Shown here piece by piece: positions 1 through 8,181 of a stretch of 55,278 bases of DNA (position 1 is the first letter of the stretch; each line of letters starts with the position of its first letter). The DNA is from an uncultured Curvibacter sp. (GTDB taxonomy: Bacteria; Pseudomonadota; Gammaproteobacteria; Burkholderiales; Burkholderiaceae_C): assembly GCA_903828535.1 (NCBI GenBank), contig CAIKMN010000015.1:1-55278 (forward strand), written 5' to 3'. The notes below the pieces were generated by a model. That model was not told where the DNA came from. It ran no database searches and worked only from the letters and a program-made list of their open reading frames with translations. The translations under genes and the position numbers were made by a program.

Positions 1-1
1 G

Positions 2-1360
2 CAAGGCGAGGCCGCAACCCAACGCGTGATTGACGATGTGGCGACGGTTTTGGCTTGGGTGTTGGTGCTCACCTGCGTGGTCGGCGTGTTCGCGGCCCCT
101 TTGATGGTCTGGGCCATGGCCAGCGGCTTGCAGCAAGCGCCCGGGGGCTACAAAGCCGCTGCCAACATGACCCAAATCATGTTCCCCTACATTGGTTTCA
201 TGTCGATGGTGGCGCTGTCGGCGGGCATTTTGAACACGTGGAAACAGTTTGCGATACCCGCCGCCACGCCAGTGTTGCTCAACCTCAGCATGATCGCCGC
301 CGCCGCTTGGGGCGCACCACAATTGAAGCAAATCGGCATGGAGCCCATCTACGCCATGGCCTTTGGTGTCATGGGGGGGGGGCTGTTGCAGTTGGCGGTG
401 CAAGTGCCGGCTTTGCAGCGCTTGGGCTTGCTGCCGCACATCGGCGTCACTTGGACACGCTTTTGCGCCGCGTTTGCCGACCCGGTCACCCGCCAAATCG
501 TCGTGCTGATGATGCCCGCCTTATTGGGCGTTGGGGTGGCGCAGTTGTCGATGCTCATCAACACTCAAATTGCTTCGCATTTGGCGCCCGGCAGCGTGAG
601 TTGGATCACTTACGCCGACCGTTTGATGGAATTCCCCACCGCCATGTTGGGCGTGGCCTTGGGCGTGGTGTTGATGCCGCAACTGGCCGGCGCCCGCGCC
701 AAGCAAGACACACAAGCCTATTCCGATTTGCTCGATTGGGGCCTGCGCCTCGTGGTGCTGCTGGCCTTGCCGAGCGCCGTCGCGTTACTGACCTTGGCAC
801 AGCCCTTGGTCGCGACGCTTTACCAATACGGGGCTTTCACGGTCCGCGATGTGGTGAAAACCACGCCCGCCTTGATGGGTTGGGGCGTCGGGCTGGTCGG
901 CATGGTCGCCATCAAGGTGCTGGCGCCGGGCTATTTCGCCAACCAAGACACCAAAACACCGGTGCGCATTGCGCTGGGGGTGCTGGTCGTCACCCAAATG
1001 CTGAACGCTTTGTTGGTGCCTTATTTTCAACACGCCGCGTTGACCCTGTCCATTGGCTTGGGCGGCCTGCTGAACGCGCTGTGGCTTTATTGGGGGTTAC
1101 GGCGCCGTGGTAGCTACCAGCCGCTTCCCGGCTGGGGTCGCTTCTTTTTACAAATTGTGGTGGCGTGCACCACCATGGCGGCGTTCTTGATTTGGGCCAA
1201 CAACGCCTTTGACTGGCTTGGGACCCAAGCCGTCCCCGATTCGTCTTGGCGTTGGCTGCGCGTTGGCAAGTTGGTCGCGGTGATCGCGGGGGCGGCTTTG
1301 ATTTACTTTTCGGTGCTTCGCGTCTTGGGTTTGCCCTTCAGGCAGTTTGTGCGCCGGTGA
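2..1360 (+). CDS. murJ: Lipid II flippase MurJ (5' end outside window)
   Basis: Membrane flippase that moves lipid II, the peptidoglycan precursor, across the inner membrane. The visible part (about 453 codons) is almost wholly hydrophobic, with repeated transmembrane segments and family-typical stretches such as GGGLLQLAVQVPAL and LAPGYFANQDTKTPVRIAL. MurJ is usually a little over 500 residues, so roughly 60 N-terminal residues lie upstream of the window. The frame is open from base 2; the GTG at 26 is an internal valine codon, not a start. The stop is at 1358-1360. A run of short repeats follows directly. Identity is confident from the overall sequence. Confidence 0.93.
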   Translation, partial: QGEAATQRVIDDVATVLAWVLVLTCVVGVFAAPLMVWAMASGLQQAPGGYKAAANMTQIMFPYIGFMSMVALSAGILNTWKQFAIPAATPVLLNLSMIAAAAWGAPQLKQIGMEPIYAMAFGVMGGGLLQLAVQVPALQRLGLLPHIGVTWTRFCAAFADPVTRQIVVLMMPALLGVGVAQLSMLINTQIASHLAPGSVSWITYADRLMEFPTAMLGVALGVVLMPQLAGARAKQDTQAYSDLLDWGLRLVVLLALPSAVALLTLAQPLVATLYQYGAFTVRDVVKTTPALMGWGVGLVGMVAIKVLAPGYFANQDTKTPVRIALGVLVVTQMLNALLVPYFQHAALTLSIGLGGLLNALWLYWGLRRRGSYQPLPGWGRFFLQIVVACTTMAAFLIWANNAFDWLGTQAVPDSSWRWLRVGKLVAVIAGAALIYFSVLRVLGLPFRQFVRR

Positions 1361-1380
1361 AGGTGCAAGAACAAGCAGAA

Positions 1381-1429
1381 CCACAACCACAACCACAACC
1401 ACAACCATTAGCCCAAGCATTAGCCCAAG
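1381..1429. repeat. Short tandem repeats after murJ
   Basis: Four perfect copies of the 6-mer CCACAA (1381-1404) are followed by two perfect copies of the 12-mer CATTAGCCCAAG (1406-1417 and 1418-1429). They lie just after the murJ stop and before the next gene. Replication slippage is the simplest origin; no function is evident. Confidence 0.85.
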
Positions 1430-1475
1430 CTGGCTAGCCCTTGACGCCCCATCGCAAAATCGGTAGAACTTGGCC

Positions 1476-2324
1476 ATGAGTTCTCTTCACCTTCAATTAG
1501 AGGCCCCCACGCCACTCGACTACTTTGCCACTTTGGTGGCCAGTGACGAGCATTTCCCTTTGCTGGAAGCAGCTGCCAGCCTGGCGCAAGACGAGAACCC
1601 ATTGCTCGACACCCAAGCCGTATTGGCCACGCTCGATCAAATGCTGGTGCGGCTGAAGCGGCGCATTCCAGTCGACGCCTCGGTGCGCGTTCGATTGGGG
1701 TTTTTGAACCGTTACTTTTTCAATGAGCTGGGTTTTGCGGGCAACCTGAACAACTACTACGACGCTGAAAACAGCTATGTGTCGTCGGTGCTGCAGACCC
1801 GTTTGGGCATTCCCATCAGCGTCGCTGTGATTTGGCTGGAGTTGGCGCAGGGCTTGGGCTTGAAGTCAGTGGGGGTCGGATTCCCCGGTCACTTTTTGGT
1901 CAAAACGGCCTGTGACCAAGCGCACATCGTCATGGACCCTTTGTCGGGCCAGTCGCTGAGCCGAGAAGATTTAGCCGAGCGCTTGTCTCATTTGGGCCTT
2001 TATGCGGAAGGGACTCAACCCACCGAGCGCTTATTGGCGCAACTGTTGATGCCCTGTTCGCCACGTGCGTTGGTGGCCCGCATGCTGCACAACTTGAAAG
2101 AAATTCATGCGGCTGAATCAGACGCCCCCAAGTTGTTGGCGGTGTTAGACCGCTTGATCGTGTTGATGCCCCAAGCCTGGGGCGAATACCGAGACCGGGG
2201 GCTGGTTAATGTCCGTTGTGGCGACACCGAAGCCGCCAAACGCGACTTACAAACTTACGTCAACCATGTGCACGACGCGCAAGACCTGCCGCAAGTCAAC
2301 CAGCTGATTGACTCGCTGAATTGA
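1476..2324 (+). CDS. SirB1-family transglutaminase-like protein
   Basis: A 282-residue protein of the SirB1 family, which has a transglutaminase-like fold followed by a helical TPR-like region. Family-typical stretches include FLNRYFFNELGFAGN, TRLGIPISVAVIWLEL and GVGFPGHFLVK in the first half. The C-terminal part (RMLHNLKEIH, LIVLMPQAWGEYRDRGLVN) resembles a tetratricopeptide. The molecular activity of the family is not well established. I chose ATG 1476 over the upstream TTG 1470 because the protein naturally begins MSSLHLQLEAPTPLDYF; no strong ribosome binding site is seen for either. Confidence 0.8.
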   Translation: MSSLHLQLEAPTPLDYFATLVASDEHFPLLEAAASLAQDENPLLDTQAVLATLDQMLVRLKRRIPVDASVRVRLGFLNRYFFNELGFAGNLNNYYDAENSYVSSVLQTRLGIPISVAVIWLELAQGLGLKSVGVGFPGHFLVKTACDQAHIVMDPLSGQSLSREDLAERLSHLGLYAEGTQPTERLLAQLLMPCSPRALVARMLHNLKEIHAAESDAPKLLAVLDRLIVLMPQAWGEYRDRGLVNVRCGDTEAAKRDLQTYVNHVHDAQDLPQVNQLIDSLN

Positions 2325-2372
2325 GGCCGGTGGATGAGGTCGGTGGATAAGGTCGAACAGGCGCCTCATTTT
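2322..2372 (+). terminator. Possible terminator overlapping the SirB1 stop codon
   Basis: TGAGGC at the stop codon (2322-2327) can pair with GCCTCA near 2363-2368, which is followed by five Ts. The loop is long (over 30 nt) and contains two near-identical 13-mers (GGTGGATGAGGTC / GGTGGATAAGGTC), so this is a weak candidate. Confidence 0.3.
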
Positions 2373-2389
2373 TAATGGCTTAATATTTT

Positions 2390-3445
2390 TTATTTGACTT
2401 CAACGGGTTCGCCCGAGCCTTGCTCGGCGATCACGCCAATGTTGTAAACCGTTTCGCCTGCCGCCCGCAATGTGGCCGTTGTGGCTTCGGCCGTTGCCGC
2501 GTCAACCACCACCACCATGCCGATGCCGTTGTTGAAGGTGCGGTTCATCTCGATGTCGTCAATGCCAGCGACCGATTGCAGCCATGCAAACAACTCGCTT
2601 TGCGGCCAGCTACCGGCGCGCAAATGGGCGGCAGTGCCTTCGGGCAACACGCGGGGAATGTTTTCCAACAAACCACCTCCGGTGATATGTGCCAAGGCCT
2701 TGATGGGGTGCTGCGACAGCGCTTGAAGCACCGATTTCACATACAACTTGGTGGGCGCCATGATGGCTTGCTTGAACGGCTGGCCGTCCAGTGTCACGGG
2801 CAAACGCCCTTGTTGGGTGGCGCGGTCGATGACTTTGCGCACCAGGCTGAAACCGTTGGAATGCACGCCGGCCGAAGCCAAGCCCAGCACCACGTCACCA
2901 GGGCGCACGTTTTGGCCAGTCAGAATTTTTGATTTCTCAACGACACCCACCGCAAAACCAGCCAGATCATATTCACCTGCGGGATACATGCCCGGCATTT
3001 CAGCGGTTTCGCCGCCAATCAAGGCGCACCCCGATAATTCGCAGCCTTTGGCGATGCCGCCGACCACGGCCGCGGCGGTGTCCACATTCAATTGGCCGCA
3101 GGCAAAGTAATCCAAAAAGAACAGAGGTTCGGCCCCTTGGACCAGCACGTCGTTGACACTCATGGCAACCAAGTCGATGCCCACGGCGTCGTGCATTTGC
3201 CATTCGAAAGCCAGCTTGAGCTTGGTGCCAACACCGTCGGTGCCACTGACCAAAACCGGTTCTTGGTAACGTTTGGGCACTTCAAACAAGGCGCCAAAAC
3301 CGCCAATACCGGCCAGGACGCCTTCACGCAGGGTTTTCTTGGCCAAAGGCTTGATGCGCTCCACCAAGGCATCGCCGGCGACGATATCGACCCCCGCGTC
3401 TTTGTATGAAATGGGGGTTGCGGGCGACGAAGGGGATGTGCTCAT
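2390..3445 (-). CDS. purM: Phosphoribosylformylglycinamidine cyclo-ligase PurM
   Basis: AIR synthetase of purine biosynthesis: ATP-dependent ring closure of FGAM to 5-aminoimidazole ribonucleotide in the cytoplasm. At 351 residues it is full length. The signature [10 protein letters not shown] lies at residues 67-76, followed by [21 protein letters not shown] and the [11 protein letters not shown] loop, all diagnostic for PurM. ATG at 3445-3443 gives the expected N-terminus (SYKDAGVDI from residue 13). It is divergent from the AI-2E permease gene with 45 bp between starts. purN is not adjacent here; a purN domain occurs 25 kb away, fused to bioD. Confidence 0.97.
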   Translation of the reverse strand: MSTSPSSPATPISYKDAGVDIVAGDALVERIKPLAKKTLREGVLAGIGGFGALFEVPKRYQEPVLVSGTDGVGTKLKLAFEWQMHDAVGIDLVAMSVNDVLVQGAEPLFFLDYFACGQLNVDTAAAVVGGIAKGCELSGCALIGGETAEMPGMYPAGEYDLAGFAVGVVEKSKILTGQNVRPGDVVLGLASAGVHSNGFSLVRKVIDRATQQGRLPVTLDGQPFKQAIMAPTKLYVKSVLQALSQHPIKALAHITGGGLLENIPRVLPEGTAAHLRAGSWPQSELFAWLQSVAGIDDIEMNRTFNNGIGMVVVVDAATAEATTATLRAAGETVYNIGVIAEQGSGEPVEVK

Positions 3446-3490
3446 GAAACGGGACCAATAGAATGAAGCGACATTTTAAAGGAGTCCCGA

Positions 3491-4603
3491 TTGACCGACC
3501 CCGTTGCAGAAAGTTCCAAGAAGGCTGCCACCCCGAGCACCTTGGCCAAACGGGCCTGGGTCTGGTTCTTCGCCTTGGTTTTGGTCCTGGCGTTGTTTTG
3601 GCTTTTGCGGGATGTCCTGCTGCCCTTTGTTTTAGGCACCGTTTTGGCTTATGTGCTGGCCCCTGTGGTCCGCCAATGGGAGCAACTGTCCAAAGGCAAG
3701 CTGCCCCATGTGCTCTCCGTGCTCTTGGTCGAGGGGCTGTTTTTTGTGACCGTGCTGGGCGTTTTGTTGCTCTTGGTGCCGATCTTGACGCAAGAAATCC
3801 CCTTGATTAAAAAGCAAGTGCCCGTCCTGGTGTTGCAGTTGGCGCAGTGGGTGCAGGGCATGGCGGCCACCTTGGGCATCCCCTTGGAATGGGATGCGGC
3901 CAAAATGAAAGAAAGCCTCGTGGGCTATTTGAGCACTTCCGGCGAAGCCACTTGGACCACTGGACTGTCCTTTCTTCAGCAAGGCGGCAGTTGGGCCATG
4001 AGTTTGCTCACCAACCTGATTTTGTTGCCCATGGTGGTTTTCTATTTGTTGGTTGATTGGGACCGACTCACCACCGGCTTGATGTCTTGGGTGCCCGAGC
4101 GCTTGCACCACCGTTTTTACAGTTTCATGGATGAATGCAACCACGTGCTGGGCCAATACCTTCGGGGACAGCTGCTTGAAATGGTCATTTTGGCCATTTT
4201 TTACAGCACCGGACTCTGGCTATTTGGGCTGGATCTGGCCTTGCCCATTGGCATCTTCACCGGTCTGGCCGTTTGTGTGCCTTACCTGGGCTACGGCGTT
4301 GGCTTGGTGCTGGCCGCTTTGGCGGGTTGGTTGCAGTTTGACAGCGTTCACACCCTGAGCATGTTGGTCGTGGTGTACGGCGCAGGCACCGTTTTAGAAG
4401 GCTTTGTGCTGACCCCCAAATTGGTCGGCAAGCGCATCGGCCTCAACCCCTTGTATGTTGTCTTTGCCTTGATGGCCTTTGGCAGCCTCTTCGGCCTGAT
4501 TGGGGTCTTCGTGGCGTTGCCGGTCAGCGCCGTCCTGTTGGTGGCGATTCGTCGATTCCGTCAGCGTTATCTAGAAAGTGATTTTTACCAAGACCCTGCC
4601 TGA
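3491..4603 (+). CDS. AI-2E family transporter (PerM/YdgC-like)
   Basis: Polytopic inner membrane protein of 370 residues in the AI-2 exporter-like/PerM superfamily. Hydrophobic helices cover residues 20-90, then an amphipathic middle stretch with conserved polar residues, then a C-terminal helix bundle with the family-typical GKRIGLNPLYVVFALMAFG and FGLIGVFVALPVSAV. The substrate is unknown; members have been proposed as autoinducer exporters or ion antiporters. The start is TTG at 3491, chosen because AAAGGAG at 3478-3484 sits 6 nt upstream and no ATG fits as well. The gene heads a run with hda, the HAD phosphatase, pcnB and folK. Confidence 0.88.
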   Translation: MTDPVAESSKKAATPSTLAKRAWVWFFALVLVLALFWLLRDVLLPFVLGTVLAYVLAPVVRQWEQLSKGKLPHVLSVLLVEGLFFVTVLGVLLLLVPILTQEIPLIKKQVPVLVLQLAQWVQGMAATLGIPLEWDAAKMKESLVGYLSTSGEATWTTGLSFLQQGGSWAMSLLTNLILLPMVVFYLLVDWDRLTTGLMSWVPERLHHRFYSFMDECNHVLGQYLRGQLLEMVILAIFYSTGLWLFGLDLALPIGIFTGLAVCVPYLGYGVGLVLAALAGWLQFDSVHTLSMLVVVYGAGTVLEGFVLTPKLVGKRIGLNPLYVVFALMAFGSLFGLIGVFVALPVSAVLLVAIRRFRQRYLESDFYQDPA

Positions 4604-4607
4604 ATTC

Positions 4608-4668
4608 AAAGGCACCGCCGGATTTTCAGAAGTACCTTCGGATTTTTAGAAGCACCTTCGGTTTAGGC
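4608..4668. repeat. Three imperfect ~20-bp direct repeats upstream of hda
   Basis: The intergenic region holds three tandem imperfect copies of a unit like AAGYACCTTCGGATTTTTAG (starting near 4608, 4630 and 4650, the last one degenerate). They end about 16 bp before the hda start, so they could influence hda transcription or mRNA structure. No function is established. Confidence 0.6.
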
Positions 4669-4684
4669 GCTACGATTCGCGTCT

Positions 4685-5359
4685 ATGAAACAACTTGCTC
4701 TGGACATTGGACTGGCCAGCGTCCCGACCTTGGACAACTTTTACGCTGGGGCCAATCAAGCCGTGCTCCAGCACCTGCGTTTGTGGTTGACGGTGCCTCG
4801 GTCGCCGGTCCCTTGTTACCTTTGGGGCGATTCTGGTAGCGGCAAAACCCATTTGCTCAAAGGTTTACAAACCCGACTTCACGAACTGGGCGCCGACGTG
4901 GGGTGGATGGATGCCAACACCACGGAGCCGCCTGCATTTGACACGCGCTGGCAAGCCGTTGTTCTGGAAAATGTGACTTGGTACAACGCGTCTCAGCAGC
5001 AGGCCGCCTTCAATTGGTTCGTCAATGCCCACACGCATCAAATCGCGGTTTTTTCCAGTGGCACCGTGCCGCCCGCGGATTTGCAGCTGCGTGAAGATTT
5101 ACGCACCCGTTTGGGTTGGGGGCATGTGTTTCAATTGCATCACCTCTGCGAGTCCGAACGCCAACAGGTTTTATATGAGGCTGCCCAAGCGCGTGGGCTG
5201 AGTTTGAGCCCCGAAGTGGTGGACTTCATGCTGAACCGCTTTTCTCGTGACCTCAGCTCCCTCATGCACCTGCTCGATGCTTTGGATGCATTTGCCCTGC
5301 AAACCCAGCGCGCCGTGACCATTCCGCTCATCAAAACAATGCTCGCGGCCGACGATTAA
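4685..5359 (+). CDS. hda: DnaA regulatory inactivator Hda
   Basis: DnaA-related AAA+ protein which, with the DNA-loaded beta clamp, stimulates hydrolysis of DnaA-bound ATP and so prevents over-initiation of replication. It has 224 residues. The N-terminus QLALDIGL matches the clamp-binding motif expected in Hda. A P-loop GDSGSGKT lies at residues 48-55, followed by HLLKGLQ. The protein lacks a DnaA domain IV DNA-binding module, which separates it from DnaA. Its position between the AI-2E permease and HAD phosphatase genes is typical of Burkholderiales. Confidence 0.9.
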   Translation: MKQLALDIGLASVPTLDNFYAGANQAVLQHLRLWLTVPRSPVPCYLWGDSGSGKTHLLKGLQTRLHELGADVGWMDANTTEPPAFDTRWQAVVLENVTWYNASQQQAAFNWFVNAHTHQIAVFSSGTVPPADLQLREDLRTRLGWGHVFQLHHLCESERQQVLYEAAQARGLSLSPEVVDFMLNRFSRDLSSLMHLLDALDAFALQTQRAVTIPLIKTMLAADD

Positions 5360-5375
5360 AGCCGCCTTTTTAACC

Positions 5376-6050
5376 ATGAAACTTGCCCTGTTTGACTTAG
5401 ACCACACCCTGTTGCCGATTGACTCCGACCAATCTTGGGGGCGCTTCACCACCCGAATTGGCTGGACCGATCCCGTTACCTTTGCCAAGCGCAACGAGGC
5501 GTTCTACGCCCATTACCAAGCCGGAACGCTGGACATCCACGAATACGTTCGTTTTGGCACTGAAGCGGTGCGTTTAAAGGGGCCCGAGGCCGCTGCCCAG
5601 GCCCAGGCTCAATTCATGCGCGAGGTGGTTCAACCGGCCATACAGCCCGAGGCCTTGGCCTTGGTCGACAAACACAAAGCGGCGGGCGATCAAGTCATCA
5701 TCATCACCGCCACCAACGAGTTTGTGACCGCACCCATTGCCGCTGCTTTTGGTGTTTCTGAACTGATCGCGGTCAAGTTGGCACGTGATGCATCGGGCTG
5801 GTTTACGGGTGAAATTGACGGTATCCCGTCCCTGCGAGAAGGCAAGGTCCTGCGCATGGAACAATGGCTGTCGGCGCGGGGCCTCCATTGGGACACGGTG
5901 GACGCTACGTTTTACAGCGATTCATCCAACGATGTACCGCTCTTGGAGAAGGTCAATCGGCCTGTGGCCACCAACCCAGACGCCGGATTGCGCGCCTTGG
6001 CGCTGGCGCGTGGCTGGCCCGTGTTGGACCTGTTTGCTAAAGAAAAATGA
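5376..6050 (+). CDS. HAD superfamily phosphatase, subfamily IB (SerB-like)
   Basis: A 224-residue haloacid dehalogenase-fold hydrolase. Motif I FDLDHTLL carries the nucleophile Asp7 and acid Asp9. Motif II is IIITATNEF near residue 110, and motif III/IV includes TFYSDSSNDVPLLEKV. Family members act on phosphomonoesters such as phosphoserine or histidinol phosphate; the substrate here cannot be assigned. The gene starts 16 bp after hda and overlaps pcnB by 4 bp (ATGA), so it is probably co-transcribed with both. Confidence 0.87.
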   Translation: MKLALFDLDHTLLPIDSDQSWGRFTTRIGWTDPVTFAKRNEAFYAHYQAGTLDIHEYVRFGTEAVRLKGPEAAAQAQAQFMREVVQPAIQPEALALVDKHKAAGDQVIIITATNEFVTAPIAAAFGVSELIAVKLARDASGWFTGEIDGIPSLREGKVLRMEQWLSARGLHWDTVDATFYSDSSNDVPLLEKVNRPVATNPDAGLRALALARGWPVLDLFAKEK

Positions 6051-7660
6051 TTAAAAATTTCATCGATAAATTACTCGGCTCGAAATCCTCGGCCAAAAAA
6101 GAGGCCGCGGCCAAGCCCAAATTCGGCAAGCGAGAAGAAGTGCCTGCCTCGGTTCACGGCATTGACCCCGAATTGGTTGATCGACGCGCCTTTGATGTCG
6201 TGCGCAACTTGCAGGACGCCGGCTTTGAAGCCTACATCGTGGGCGGTGCGGTGCGCGATTTGTTGCTGGGACTGCGTCCCAAAGATTTTGACGTGGCCAC
6301 CAACGCCACGCCTGAGCAAGTGAAGTCCTTGTTCCGCCGTGCTTTCATCATTGGGCGTCGTTTTCGAATTGTCCACGTGGTGTATGGGCGAGGGCGCGAG
6401 CACGAAGTCATTGAGGTTTCGACCTTCCGTGCCTACTTGGACAACGCCGCCGCCGAGCAAGTCAGTGGCAACGAAAAAACCAGTAAAGCCGCTTTGGCCG
6501 GCATGACGCATGCGGTGGATGCCAGCGGTCGCGTGCTGCGAGACAACGTCTGGGGGCCGCAAGAAGAAGACGCGGTGCGCCGCGACTTCACCCTCAACGC
6601 CATGTACTACGATCCCGCCACGCAAATTGTGGTGGACTACCACAAGGGCATTCAGGACGCCAAAAAGAAGACCTTGCGCATGATTGGCGACCCCACCACC
6701 CGCTACCGCGAAGACCCTGTTCGCATCATTCGGGCCGTTCGTTTTGCGGCCAAGCTCAGCCCCTTGGGTTTTTCGTTGGAAGCTAAAACAGCCGCCGCTT
6801 TGGTCCCGAGCCGCAAGCTCTTGGCCGAGGTGCCGCAGAGCCGTTTGTTTGATGAAATGCTCAAGCTGTTGCAAACCGGCCATGGTTTGGCCACCATTGA
6901 GCAGCTGAAAAAATTGGGCCTCGCTCAAGGCATTTACCCGCTTTTGGACGTGGTCGTCGAGCGAGCGAACACCCCGTTTGTGGCCTGTGCCTTGCAAGAC
7001 ACCGACCGCCGCGTGGCCGAAGGCAAATCGGTGGCCCCCAGCTTCTTGCTGGCCACGGTGTTGTGGCAAGACGTTCGCGACGGCTGGTCGGCACGCTTGG
7101 CTAAGAAAGAAAACACCTTCCCTGCCCTGCAAGAGGCCATTGACGAGGTCTTTAATCAACGCATCGGCGACGTTTCCGGACGGGGCAAGTTGGCCGCCGA
7201 CATGCGCGAAATTTGGGTCATGCAACCACGCTTCGACAAGCGCGTCGGGTCAGGCCCGCACGGCTTGGTGGAGCAAGCGCGCTTTCGCGCCGGCTTTGAC
7301 TTCATGCGCCTGCGCGCCGAGGTCGGCGAAATTGAAATCGAGCTGGCCGATTGGTGGGAAGACTTCAGCCTGGGCAGCGACGAAGAGCGCGAGGCCTTGC
7401 TGGCGCAGGTGCGGCCTGCGCCCAGGCGGGTGTCTAAAGCCGCCCCGCGCCCAGAAGCAAGGACTGCGGCCGCCAAAACGGGCGCTGAATCCACCGAATC
7501 CCTTGAAGGCCATTTGGCTGAAGGCGCCCAAGACCCCGTAGCCCCCAAAAAACGCCGTCGCCGTCGCAAGCCTGCAGGTGCAAGAGGTGACGGCGCTCTA
7601 GGCAGTCAAAAGGGTGTGTCGAACGCTTCTTCTGAAGGTTCATCGGGCTCGGGTGACTGA
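6047..7660 (+). CDS. pcnB: Polynucleotide adenylyltransferase PcnB
   Basis: Poly(A) polymerase I adds 3' poly(A) tails that promote RNA decay. It has 537 residues. The class II nucleotidyltransferase head has GGAVRD at 66-71 and the metal-binding pair in KDFDVATN (Asp80, Asp82), followed by RRFRIVHV. The RNA-binding region includes RYREDPVRIIRAVRFAAKL. The last 80 residues are low complexity and end in a KKRRRRRK cluster, probably an RNA-contacting tail. The start overlaps the upstream gene by ATGA. A tRNA nucleotidyltransferase would be shorter and lack this tail. Confidence 0.93.
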   Translation: MIKNFIDKLLGSKSSAKKEAAAKPKFGKREEVPASVHGIDPELVDRRAFDVVRNLQDAGFEAYIVGGAVRDLLLGLRPKDFDVATNATPEQVKSLFRRAFIIGRRFRIVHVVYGRGREHEVIEVSTFRAYLDNAAAEQVSGNEKTSKAALAGMTHAVDASGRVLRDNVWGPQEEDAVRRDFTLNAMYYDPATQIVVDYHKGIQDAKKKTLRMIGDPTTRYREDPVRIIRAVRFAAKLSPLGFSLEAKTAAALVPSRKLLAEVPQSRLFDEMLKLLQTGHGLATIEQLKKLGLAQGIYPLLDVVVERANTPFVACALQDTDRRVAEGKSVAPSFLLATVLWQDVRDGWSARLAKKENTFPALQEAIDEVFNQRIGDVSGRGKLAADMREIWVMQPRFDKRVGSGPHGLVEQARFRAGFDFMRLRAEVGEIEIELADWWEDFSLGSDEEREALLAQVRPAPRRVSKAAPRPEARTAAAKTGAESTESLEGHLAEGAQDPVAPKKRRRRRKPAGARGDGALGSQKGVSNASSEGSSGSGD

Positions 7661-7666
7661 GACCGT

Positions 7667-8128
7667 ATGGTCACTGCTTACATTGGACTGGGCGCTAACT
7701 TGGCCAATCCGGCGGTCCAAGTGAAAAGCGCATTAGAGGCCTTGGCGCTTCTGCCACAAACTTCTGGGGTCAGGGTTTCGCAGTTTTACCGCAGTGCGCC
7801 GGTGGACGCGTCGGGTCCTGAGTTCGTCAATGCCGTGGCCGAAGTGCAAACCGAGCTGTCGCCCTTGGCTTTGCTGCACGGGCTTCAGGCCCTCGAAAAC
7901 GCTGCAGGCCGCGAACGCCCTTACCGAAACGCCCCGCGCACTTTGGATTTGGACTTGCTGTTCCATGGCGCCACGGTGCAGAACACCCCCGAGCTGACCT
8001 TGCCACACCCGCGTTGGCGCGAGCGGGCCTTTGTGCTGCGGCCTCTTTATGAGTTGGCGCCTGAAAAGGTGAGCGCGGCCGATTTGGCGGCCGTGGCGAC
8101 ACAAGAACTCAGCGTGTTGGCCCTCTAA
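7667..8128 (+). CDS. folK: 2-amino-4-hydroxy-6-hydroxymethyldihydropteridine pyrophosphokinase
   Basis: FolK transfers pyrophosphate from ATP to 6-hydroxymethyl-dihydropterin in folate biosynthesis. It has 153 residues, the usual length. Diagnostic stretches are YIGLGANLANP at the N-terminus, FYRSAPVDASGPEFVNAVAEVQ, and RPYRNAPRTLDLDLLF, which holds the two catalytic/metal-binding aspartates. It starts 6 bp after pcnB, completing the run. The pcnB-folK pairing is common in proteobacteria. Confidence 0.95.
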   Translation: MVTAYIGLGANLANPAVQVKSALEALALLPQTSGVRVSQFYRSAPVDASGPEFVNAVAEVQTELSPLALLHGLQALENAAGRERPYRNAPRTLDLDLLFHGATVQNTPELTLPHPRWRERAFVLRPLYELAPEKVSAADLAAVATQELSVLAL

Positions 8129-8152
8129 AAAAAAACCGCCCCAAGGGGCGGT
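8127..8152 (-). terminator. Rho-independent terminator of rpoD
   Basis: A perfect 8-bp palindromic arm pair, ACCGCCCC (8135-8142) and GGGGCGGT (8145-8152), is followed on the minus strand by a run of nine or more Ts (plus-strand As 8127-8135). It lies about 30 bp after the rpoD stop. There is no T run on the plus strand, so it serves rpoD rather than folK. Confidence 0.85.
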
Positions 8153-8181
8153 GCCAGCTTGAGGCGGTTGGACGAAGGGGT

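Noticed and set aside
55-1113. 352-codon plus-strand ORF inside murJ
   Set aside because: Arg/His/Gly-rich frame-shifted reading of murJ; no support.
6071-7225. 384-codon minus-strand ORF opposite pcnB
   Set aside because: Antisense to a confidently identified gene, no recognisable family, composition of a shadow frame.
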